Positions 8,376 to 14,733 of a stretch of 20,127 nucleotides of DNA are shown one piece after another. The DNA is taken from the NCBI GenBank assembly GCA_035299505.1, contig DATGWL010000023.1, forward strand, positions 1-20,127. Reading direction: 5' to 3'. The notes below the pieces were generated by a model. The model searched no databases and was not told where the DNA came from. It worked only from the letters and a program-made list of their open reading frames with translations. A program made the position numbers and the translations under genes. Positions within the stretch are counted from its first letter, which is position 1; the number at the start of each line of letters is the position of its first letter. Source of the DNA: M3007 sp035299505 (GTDB lineage Bacteria > Bacteroidota > Bacteroidia > Chitinophagales > Saprospiraceae).

Positions 8376-9323
8376 ATGCAAACAACTACCAGCCATACCG
8401 CTTTTTTGACCGAACAACTCGAACAGTCGCTTCTGCGGTCGCTGGCTTATTTCGCAGTGTTCCAACATCCCTTGTCGATCGGGGAACTATGCCAATTCGG
8501 GACGGATCAGAACGCGGGCCAATCACCGGTGCAAGCGCTGTTAGACAACTGGGTGGCGCGTGGCATCATCTTCCGCAACGGCCATTGGTACCAGATATAC
8601 AACGATCCAGGCTGGGTTGAACGACGGGTAGCTGCCAACCGGCGGGCCGACCAAGTATTACCCCTCGCAACACGCATCGGAAGGCTTATTGGCAGCTTCC
8701 CTTTTGTACGCAGCGTGTTTGTTTCCGGCTCACTTTCCAAACACGTTATGTCGGAAAAAAGCGACGTAGATTTTTTCATCGTTACCCAACCTGGCAGGCT
8801 GTGGCTGGCCCGCACCTTGTTAATTTTATTTAAAAAGGTTTGTCTGCTCAACTCCCACCGCTATTTCTGCGTCAACTATTTTGTGGATACCGAAAACCTG
8901 GAAATTGCTGAAAAAAACCTGTTTACCGCAACAGAAGTAGTAACCCTTCTGCCCGTTTACGGCCGTGAAGGCTACCACACGTTTGCTACTGCCAATGCCT
9001 GGGCACGGGATTTTTACCCAGGCTTCCCACCGCGCCCAACCGAAAGCGTGCCCGCTCAAAGGCAGGGGATGTTCAAAAAAACGCTGGAATGGGTATTGGG
9101 AGGCACTCTGGGACATTGGCTGGATACCAAATCCATGGCCCTTACTCTGGGCTATTGGAAACGCAAGTTTCAACACATGGACCAGGAAACCTTCGCCCTG
9201 GCCCTGAAGTCTGAAAAGGGAATTTCCAAACACCATCCACTGCATTTTCAGCAAAAAGTGCTGGATCAATACCAAATTAACCTGCACCACTTAACCACAT
9301 TATTGCATCCTGAACAAACTTGA
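8376..9323 (+). CDS. Nucleotidyltransferase-fold protein with N-terminal helical domain
   Basis: A 315-residue cytosolic protein. Residues 110-136 contain VFVSGSLSKHVMSEKSDVDFFIV: Gly118-Ser119, then Asp130 and Asp132. This is the hG[GS]..DhD metal-binding signature of the DNA polymerase beta-like nucleotidyltransferase superfamily. A third carboxylate could be Asp171 (YFVDTENL), but this is uncertain. Residues 1-90 look like a helical/winged-helix unit (SLLRSLAYFAVFQHPLSIGEL, VQALLDNWVARGIIFRNGHWY). The part after 160 (HRYFCVNYFVDTENLEI, FTATEVVTLLPVYG) resembles conserved hypothetical nucleotidyltransferases of Bacteroidota that I recall near glycan or radical-SAM genes. The transferred nucleotide and the target are unknown. 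It is the first gene of a three-gene unit; the next start lies 8 bases after its stop. Antibiotic-modifying, tRNA-modifying or protein-AMPylating roles cannot be told apart. Confidence 0.75.
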   Translation: MQTTTSHTAFLTEQLEQSLLRSLAYFAVFQHPLSIGELCQFGTDQNAGQSPVQALLDNWVARGIIFRNGHWYQIYNDPGWVERRVAANRRADQVLPLATRIGRLIGSFPFVRSVFVSGSLSKHVMSEKSDVDFFIVTQPGRLWLARTLLILFKKVCLLNSHRYFCVNYFVDTENLEIAEKNLFTATEVVTLLPVYGREGYHTFATANAWARDFYPGFPPRPTESVPAQRQGMFKKTLEWVLGGTLGHWLDTKSMALTLGYWKRKFQHMDQETFALALKSEKGISKHHPLHFQQKVLDQYQINLHHLTTLLHPEQT

Positions 9324-9331
9324 CACATCCA

Positions 9332-9904
9332 ATGAACTACCTAAAATGGCTTCTCCTTTCCGGATTTATGCTCAGCATCTACGCCTTTCAATGCAACCTG
9401 GAATGCTATGACAGTATGGAGCTGCAAAATTGGTCGGCGCAATGGGTAGACAACAGCGGCAAGGAGCCTCAAACCGTCGAAGGTCCGGCGCCCAAAAATG
9501 CCTTTGGCATCCGGCTTAAAGCTGATCCTGTGAATCAGGTGCGGGGCAGCTCAGACGACTCTGAAACCTGCTTCCCGCTTTTGGTTCACCCTTTTACGGA
9601 TATCAGTCTGATCACCCTCGACGGTTTTGATACCATACCCGCACAAACGGATATTTCCGACCGGTTTATGCTTCGGTACAGCACCAAAACCAACCTGGAA
9701 TACATTAGTCTGAACAACGCGCTCAGTACACTCAGTGAACTCTGGGAAATAACCGACAATTCGTTCCGGTTTGACTTGCTGATGGTGGATCCACCCAGCC
9801 AGCCCGGCAATTACCGTTTTTCTGTGCAACTCCGGTTTGATACCCTTGGCGCTACTGTAAACCGCGATACCCTGCTCATTTTACCCACCGTTACCTTGCA
9901 ATGA
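9332..9904 (+). CDS. Exported protein of unknown function
   Basis: Reading from ATG 9332 gives 190 residues starting MNYLKWLLLSGFMLSIYAFQCN, a likely export signal. A TTG at 9320 in the same frame would overlap the previous stop and add only four residues, so the ATG is preferred. The hydrophobic stretch ends in AFQCNLEC; the Cys is not in a classical lipobox (L-A/S-G/A-C), so a lipoprotein is possible but not clear. The mature part is rich in beta-type segments (DISLITLDGFDTIP, NYRFSVQLRFDTLG). The pattern of a GIRL segment, then SLITLDGFDT..TDISDRF, then PGNYRFSVQLR recalls a small family of Bacteroidota lipoproteins (perhaps DUF5034); I hold this loosely. Its stop overlaps the next start (ATGA at 9901-9904), so it is translationally coupled to the barrel gene. 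Confidence 0.7.
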   Translation: MNYLKWLLLSGFMLSIYAFQCNLECYDSMELQNWSAQWVDNSGKEPQTVEGPAPKNAFGIRLKADPVNQVRGSSDDSETCFPLLVHPFTDISLITLDGFDTIPAQTDISDRFMLRYSTKTNLEYISLNNALSTLSELWEITDNSFRFDLLMVDPPSQPGNYRFSVQLRFDTLGATVNRDTLLILPTVTLQ

Positions 9905-10659
9905 CCACTCGATTATACTTCATACTATCCCTTGGCCTGCTCTGTATTCAGGCTGGCCGGGCACAAAAAGCACCCAAACAATGGACCTCAGGCCTGTTTG
10001 GTAGCCTTTCTGCCCATTACGGGGCATTTCAGCAACCGCTGCGTAATGTGGTATCTCCATATTCCGTGGCGCCGGGCAGTGGCCTGGGTTTTCAAGCTGA
10101 AGGCGGTATTGCGTTTAAAAATCACCTGGGCATGAAACTCCTGTTGGGCGCGGTATCCACCTCCAATATGGAGGCAGGTATTGAAAAAGAACTTGAAGCG
10201 CAAAACCCCGGCTATTACGCTGATTTTGTGCCATTTAGCGATTTTCAGGAGCGAAGATCCACGCAGCTGGCTTTTGGTTTTACTTATGCCTTCCCCTTCA
10301 AAAATGGCTGGTTTGAACCTGAAATTATGTTCGGAGGCACTCAGGTTTTTGCCGATCAGGCCCACACACGCTTAAAAAAAGCCGGTAGCCACGACATCAT
10401 GGTGATGCAATACAGGCCGGTCAATACCCCGCCATTATCGCCCACCTTGTTCCTGGGCGCACGGGTGAACAGGTACCTCACCCCCTGGTTTGGCATTTTT
10501 GCCAATGTAAGAGGTATGGCCATCTGGTACCAGATGGATTATTGGGCCAGCCAGGAAATTACCTTCCTGCCACAACCGGAAGATATTTTTACCGTAAAAA
10601 AATCGGCCCTCGGCGTACAAGCCGGGGCCGGAATTTTTGTGCAAATGGGAAAATGGTGA
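9901..10659 (+). CDS. Probable outer-membrane beta-barrel protein
   Basis: 252 residues with a signal peptide (LYFILSLGLLCIQAGRAQ, cleavage after about residue 21). The mature part has alternating hydrophobic strands broken by turns, for example GLGFQAEGGIAFKNHLGMKL, STQLAFGFTYAFPF, PTLFLGARVNRYL, FGIFANVRGMAIWYQ and a last strand ALGVQAGAGIFVQMGKW. This pattern fits a small outer-membrane barrel of eight or so strands. It does not show the SQYMFNP..NPA.AG start of PorP/SprF, so it is not an obvious type B cargo partner. The start codon lies inside the previous stop (ATGA), and together with the nucleotidyltransferase it forms one unit. Function unknown; partnership with the small exported protein is an inference from coupling. 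Confidence 0.7.
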   Translation: MTTRLYFILSLGLLCIQAGRAQKAPKQWTSGLFGSLSAHYGAFQQPLRNVVSPYSVAPGSGLGFQAEGGIAFKNHLGMKLLLGAVSTSNMEAGIEKELEAQNPGYYADFVPFSDFQERRSTQLAFGFTYAFPFKNGWFEPEIMFGGTQVFADQAHTRLKKAGSHDIMVMQYRPVNTPPLSPTLFLGARVNRYLTPWFGIFANVRGMAIWYQMDYWASQEITFLPQPEDIFTVKKSALGVQAGAGIFVQMGKW

Positions 10660-10718
10660 GGAATGAACGAAGGGACGATGGACATCTGGACGACGGACGA
10701 TGAACTACGGGGCGACAG

Positions 10719-10915
10719 GACGATGAACGATGGGGTTGCGTGGTTAATTGTAGCAACGTGGATTGTCATCCCGGGAACCGGGACCTACACAAGCCAGGTT
10801 TACCGGCAAACCGTCTCCCCAAAAATACCGCTTAGCCTGGCTTGTGTAGGCCCCGGTTCCCGGGGTGACAACCCACTTTACCCTAAAACCCCACGCAACC
10901 CCGTCGTTCATCGTC
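10719..10915. repeat. 197-bp nested palindromic element between convergent genes
   Basis: Two pairs of inverted arms share one dyad centre at 10817. The outer pair is 10719-10743 with 10891-10915 (25 bases, one mismatch; begins GACGATGAACGA). The inner pair is 10763-10798 with 10836-10871 (36 bases, two mismatches; contains CCCGGGAACCGGG and CCTACACAAGCCAGG). The 19-base spacers between the pairs match only partly, and the central loop is 37 bases. Extra GACGATGGAC/GACGATGAAC copies flank it on the left (about 10674-10708) and right. It lies between convergent stop codons and ends five bases before the M49 stop, so transcripts from both sides would form a very stable stem, fitting a bidirectional terminator or a non-autonomous dispersed element. 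Confidence 0.85.
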
Positions 10916-10920
10916 CATCG

Positions 10921-12969
10921 TCAATTTTTCACCGGTAAAAACGAATATTCCTTGCCGTAGCGGAGCATTTGTTTCACAAAGTCCAGCTCGCGCTCTACTT
11001 TTACATCAATGATGTTGCCATTGGCATCTTTTTCTGCTACGAGGCGCGGCTGTACAAACCCGGAATAAGCCTTGGTAGGCAGCGCGGCGTAACGTGATTT
11101 AACTTCCTTACCGGTAGCGGCATCGGTTTTTACCCCGTAAGTTTCTACCAGCGCTTCGGCCGCCTTGAAATCGCCTTCAGATTTAATGCGCTGAATTTCA
11201 GCCAGCAACTGACCAAATAACACGCGCAGTTTGGCGTAATCGCGGATATCGTAATAGGTTTTGCCGTTGCGGACTTCTTTTACGATGACGTTTTCAGCCT
11301 TGCCTTTTTCAAACGCCCAGGCAGCCACCAGCTGGCGATTGCGCATGTGGTCTTCCTCAATATCAGCTCCGGCTGGCAGGCGACGCAGTTGCTGGAGCAG
11401 GCCGTTGCGGATATATTGATCGTATTCGGCTTTAAAGGCATTGCCGTCGGGCATCAAACCCATTTCGATCAATTTTGGGTCGGGCATGAAGTACAGCGCC
11501 ACCAGATCGGCGCGGGCTTCTTCCAGGGTGCTGGAGTAATGTTTCAGCGTAACGTTCGGTTCCGGAACACCGGGGTTCAGTTGGCCGCTGGCGTGGCCAA
11601 TCACTTCGTGCAGCGCCGTGTGCATTTTGCCACAGGCTTCGCCATATTTTTTGGCATTTTCTATCTCTTCCGGATCGTTGGCAAACTCTTGCAAAGCAAG
11701 GGCGCCGCCAGCTTTGTTGTAGGCATTTTCGATGTTGTTCAGGCTCACGGATTTGGAGCCGAAATCTTCCCGTATCCAGTTGGAATTGGGTAAATTAACC
11801 CCAATTGGCGTGCTTGGCGCACAATCGCCACCTTCCATGGCCACATTGATCACACGGTAGGAAACACCTTTCACTTCTTTCTTTTTGTGTGCCGCCGCTA
11901 TGGTGGAATTGTCTTCAAAATACTGGGCGTTTTTGCTCACAATAGCCATTTTTTCAGTAGCGTCAGGATCGTTGTACTGAACAGCCGCCTCAAAATCTGC
12001 CTTGTATCCTTTGGGGTCGTGGTACACTTCAATAAAGCCGTTGATTACGTCGATGGTGCTTTCTGTGTCCTGAACCCATGCGATATTGTATTCATCAAAT
12101 TTTTTTAAATCGCCGCTGCGGTAATATTCCACAAGCAGGCCCAGGGCTTTCTTTTGCTGCTCATTTTCGGCAAAAGGAATGGCTTTTTCGAGATTTTCAA
12201 TGATTTTGTCAATAGCCGGACCGTACATGCCGCCGGATTTCCACACAATTTCCTTGATCACACCATTTTCCTTTACCAGTTTGGAATTCAGCCCGAACAT
12301 AGGCGCTTTTGCACCAGCGGCTTTGATTTTTGCCTGATAGAACTGATCCACCTCTGCAGCTGTAACTCCTTCATAGAAATTCACGGAAGAATTGCGCACC
12401 ACATCCGGACCGTCTTTGCTGGTACGTTTGGGCATTACAGCCGGATCGAAAATAACCGGCAGCAGGGTGCTTTGGATCTCGGCTACCGGCATAGGCAATG
12501 CAGCCGGATCAGAGCCCTGCACAAGCGTCAGGAAATAGTCTTTGGAACATTCCGGCAGGATTTTCACCTCGTTATAGTGGTGGTGAATGCCATTGGAGAA
12601 CCAAACGCGCTTGGCATACACCTCAAAAGCTTTCCAGTCGGCGCCGGATTTATCTCCTTTATAGGTGTTAAAAATGGCCTCCAGGGTTTTTCTAACAGCC
12701 AGGTTGTATTTGCCATGCTGGTCGTAAATAATATCGCGGCCGGCCAGAGCGGCTTCAGAAAGATAATAAATGAATGTTTTTTGCTTGATATCGAGCTTTT
12801 CGAAACCAGGCAGGTCGTACCAGAGAATTTGCAGGTCAGCAAAGGTGTCGAGCAGGACCTGATCTTTTTGGATGGTTGTTGGGGCTGGCGGAAGATGTTC
12901 GGATTGGTTTCCGCCGCAGGCAGCTGCCAGCATGGCCAATACGATGGATAAAAACAAAGGAAACTTCAT
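10921..12969 (-). CDS. Family M49 (dipeptidyl-peptidase III-like) metallopeptidase, lipoprotein
   Basis: 682 residues, close to the size of bacterial DPP III. The zinc site is complete: HEVIGH at about residues 454-459 (HExxGH, the insertion-bearing motif that defines M49) and EEARAD at about 483-488 (the EECRAE-type motif giving the third ligand). Upstream conserved text includes FSNGIHHHYNE and NVAMEGGDCAPSTPIGVNLPN. Start choice: an upstream ATG at 13002 would add 11 residues, but ATG at 12969 gives MKFPLFLSIVLAMLAAAC, a clean lipoprotein signal with lipobox LAAAC, so it is chosen. The product should be a periplasm- or surface-facing lipid-anchored peptidase removing dipeptides from peptide N-termini. 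It is read alone from a 146-base gap with a plausible -7 element, and its stop lies at the edge of the 197-bp palindrome. Homologues are sometimes annotated under other names; the motifs leave little doubt about the family. Confidence 0.93.
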   Translation of the reverse strand: MKFPLFLSIVLAMLAAACGGNQSEHLPPAPTTIQKDQVLLDTFADLQILWYDLPGFEKLDIKQKTFIYYLSEAALAGRDIIYDQHGKYNLAVRKTLEAIFNTYKGDKSGADWKAFEVYAKRVWFSNGIHHHYNEVKILPECSKDYFLTLVQGSDPAALPMPVAEIQSTLLPVIFDPAVMPKRTSKDGPDVVRNSSVNFYEGVTAAEVDQFYQAKIKAAGAKAPMFGLNSKLVKENGVIKEIVWKSGGMYGPAIDKIIENLEKAIPFAENEQQKKALGLLVEYYRSGDLKKFDEYNIAWVQDTESTIDVINGFIEVYHDPKGYKADFEAAVQYNDPDATEKMAIVSKNAQYFEDNSTIAAAHKKKEVKGVSYRVINVAMEGGDCAPSTPIGVNLPNSNWIREDFGSKSVSLNNIENAYNKAGGALALQEFANDPEEIENAKKYGEACGKMHTALHEVIGHASGQLNPGVPEPNVTLKHYSSTLEEARADLVALYFMPDPKLIEMGLMPDGNAFKAEYDQYIRNGLLQQLRRLPAGADIEEDHMRNRQLVAAWAFEKGKAENVIVKEVRNGKTYYDIRDYAKLRVLFGQLLAEIQRIKSEGDFKAAEALVETYGVKTDAATGKEVKSRYAALPTKAYSGFVQPRLVAEKDANGNIIDVKVERELDFVKQMLRYGKEYSFLPVKN

Positions 12970-12999
12970 AATAGATGGATGATTTGGCTTAGTAAACAA

Positions 13000-13018
13000 C
13001 ACCGGACTCGCTCCGGTG
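13000..13018. repeat. Short hairpin in the leader of the M49 gene
   Basis: CACCGGA (13000-13006), loop CTCGC, TCCGGTG (13012-13018): a perfect 7-bp GC-rich stem, 31-49 bases before the M49 start and between it and the proposed -7 element. It would be in the 5' leader of the mRNA. It may stabilise the message or be a small dispersed repeat. Confidence 0.45.
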
Positions 13019-13021
13019 GCG

Positions 13022-13029
13022 CAAAATTA
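13022..13029 (-). promoter_or_regulatory. Possible -7 element for the M49 peptidase gene
   Basis: On the - strand this reads TAATTTTG, a full match to TAnnTTTG, 53 bases before the chosen start codon. No TTTG/TTG is present at the expected upstream distance, so the call is moderate to weak. Its position supports the peptidase being transcribed separately from the LpxD-like pair upstream. Confidence 0.4.
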
Positions 13030-13115
13030 CAACGAACGGCGTCCAGGTGTTTGCCTGCGCCCCCTTTCCAATAGACTGCGGTTTGCTGAAATTGGTCGGA
13101 AAAATGCGGAATTCA

Positions 13116-13598
13116 CTACTCGTTTTTAGGCCTTCCCCAAAAATCACGCTCTCTATCCGGGTACCAGCGACAAAGATGCTGGTACAAAAACTCTGTATCA
13201 AAAGCCTGAAAAACCTGCTTCTCGCCACTTGCCCAATACAGGGTTAAGGTATTGGGACTCCGGGCTACCCTTGCATACCGGTATCCATCCAGTTGGTCCC
13301 ACGTATAAGTGGTGACTCCAACCGGCGTGCCCAGTCCTTTGCGCGTTACCTCAATGGTCAATCCGGAATCGTTGGTCTGGATGCTGGATTCGGCATTGAT
13401 GTACTTCAACATGATACGGCTCAAACCAAATGCCACGATCATAAACGATGCCAACAGTCCGAGAATGCCACCGAAATGCGCAGCCGTAAGGATAATAGGC
13501 CCGCCGATACCAAAATACAGTCCCATGATTATAATGACCACCAGACAGGACTGATGTGGACTTTGAATGACTTTAAACGGACCGGCTTGTTTGTTCAT
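13116..13598 (-). CDS. Small membrane protein with two transmembrane helices, unknown function
   Basis: 160 residues. Two adjacent hydrophobic helices (about residues 19-40, CLVVIIIMGLYFGIGGPIIL, and 44-62, GILGLLASFMIVAFGLSRI) are followed by a soluble region of about 95 residues (TIEVTRKGLGTPVGVTTYTW, LTLYWASGEKQVFQAFDTEFLYQHL). Two short N-terminal helices followed by a beta-rich cytosolic part recall the bacterial PH-domain membrane proteins, but this is shape resemblance only. It starts four bases after the stop of the LpxD-like gene, so the two are almost certainly co-transcribed. No function is assigned. Confidence 0.65.
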   Translation of the reverse strand: MNKQAGPFKVIQSPHQSCLVVIIIMGLYFGIGGPIILTAAHFGGILGLLASFMIVAFGLSRIMLKYINAESSIQTNDSGLTIEVTRKGLGTPVGVTTYTWDQLDGYRYARVARSPNTLTLYWASGEKQVFQAFDTEFLYQHLCRWYPDRERDFWGRPKNE

Positions 13599-13602
13599 GT
13601 GC

Positions 13603-14535
13603 TTATCCTTTGTTTTTCATAAACTCCGGTAATTGGCGCAAAGAAGCCAGCTCTCTGTATTTCTGCCGGGCCTCTTCTGCCGGAATGCCAAAATAGGCTT
13701 TTTTGCCCTCCAGATCCTTGGATACGCCAGATTTGGCAGTCACCACTGCGCCCTGCCCGATGCGCAGCGCCTGTGCCACACCTACCTGTCCGTACAGCAC
13801 CACATTATCTTCCACAATGGTTTTGCCACCAATGCCAACCTGCCCGGCAAACAGGCAGTTTTTGCCTATTACCGCGCCATGCCCGATATGGATCTGGCAG
13901 TCCAGTTTGGAGCCTTCACCTATAATGGTGTCGCCGCTTACACCTTTGGCAATGGTGCAGCCTGCGCCAATGTCTACCCGGTCTTCAATGATCACCCGGC
14001 CGCCGCTGCGCCATTTTTTAAATGAGCCATCAGCAAGTTTTTTGAAATAAAAAGCATCCGGGCCAATGATGGCGCCCGGGCCAATGATGCAATGCTCGCC
14101 TATGTAGGAATACTCGCCAATGTAGGCGTTTGCCTGCACGTACGTGTGCGCGCCAATGCGCACGTTGCCGGCAATCACCACGCCGGGCTCAATGATAGCC
14201 GTTGGGTGAATGTCGGCCCGGGCACTGATGGTTTCCTTGAGCGGTTCGAAGGGCCGGTTTTCCTGAATAAGGGAGTCGTACACTTCAAAAGGGTTTTCTA
14301 CAATCAAAATAGCTTTTCCGGGCGGACAAACCGCCGGAGCATTGAGCAGCAGAATGGTCGCCTCGCTGTCGAGGGTTTTTTGGAAATATTTCTGCACATC
14401 GGAGAATGCTATGTCGCCGGGCCGAACCTTGTGAATTTCATTGATACCGGTGGCAGAAAGGGTTTCATCGCCAATGATCTGGGCGTTGAAACGTTGGGCA
14501 AGTTCGAGAACTGGTATAGGGCGTGGGAAATCCAT
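13603..14535 (-). CDS. lpxD: LpxD-like UDP-3-O-acylglucosamine N-acyltransferase
   Basis: 310 residues: an N-terminal domain of about 100 residues (INEIHKVRPGDIAFSD, the Glu/Asp-rich segment of LpxD proteins) and a left-handed beta-helix of hexapeptide repeats from about 105 to 270 (IHPTAIIEPGVVIAGNVRIG and on). LDCQIHIGHGAVIGKN aligns with the LDNQIQIAHNVVIGDN stretch I recall for E. coli LpxD; His219 falls on the catalytic His. DAFYFKKLADGSFKKW replaces the FGF..D..G.W nucleotide-binding segment. LpxD adds the second 3-hydroxyacyl chain to UDP-GlcN during lipid A synthesis in the cytosol. The protein is about 30 residues shorter than standard LpxD, with a shorter C-terminal helical tail. 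Bacteroidota often carry both a full LpxD and a shorter paralogue of this type, so it may be the paralogue with a different acceptor or acyl donor. First gene of a two-gene unit. Confidence 0.8.
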   Translation of the reverse strand: MDFPRPIPVLELAQRFNAQIIGDETLSATGINEIHKVRPGDIAFSDVQKYFQKTLDSEATILLLNAPAVCPPGKAILIVENPFEVYDSLIQENRPFEPLKETISARADIHPTAIIEPGVVIAGNVRIGAHTYVQANAYIGEYSYIGEHCIIGPGAIIGPDAFYFKKLADGSFKKWRSGGRVIIEDRVDIGAGCTIAKGVSGDTIIGEGSKLDCQIHIGHGAVIGKNCLFAGQVGIGGKTIVEDNVVLYGQVGVAQALRIGQGAVVTAKSGVSKDLEGKKAYFGIPAEEARQKYRELASLRQLPEFMKNKG

Positions 14536-14581
14536 AAAAAAGTGTTTGAGTATAAGGGTTGGGGTGGTGGATTGGATGTAG

Positions 14582-14614
14582 AGTGACGGGGTGACTGCCA
14601 GTCACCCCGTCACT
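14582..14614. repeat. Perfect 15-bp inverted repeat in a divergent intergenic region
   Basis: The arms 14582-14596 and 14600-14614 are perfectly complementary with a 3-base loop GCC (arm AGTGACGGGGTGACT). The left arm itself is two near copies of GTGACGGG. It lies 46 bases before the LpxD-like start and about 120 bases before the GHL10 start, which are divergent. A terminator is not expected here. An operator or a dispersed repeat is possible. The rest of the gap (14536-14733) shows only a near -7 match, TAATTTTC at 14661-14668 on the + strand. Confidence 0.7.
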
Positions 14615-14733
14615 AAAAACGGTGCAAAACTCCGAAAAATCCGCGGGTAAATAGCGTCACTAATTTTCCATCGTGCAGTGGATACCATCAAACAAATCAA
14701 AACCCCTACTTTCACCCCCAAAACCACCATGAT

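Noticed and set aside
10663..10938. Open frame of 91 codons across the 197-bp palindrome
   Set aside because: The frame is made of palindrome arms and flanking GACGATGRAC units, has no domain, and overlaps the M49 stop.
12154..12951. Open frame of 265 codons antisense to the M49 gene
   Set aside because: It lies wholly opposite a gene with intact catalytic motifs, and its translation has no recognisable domain.
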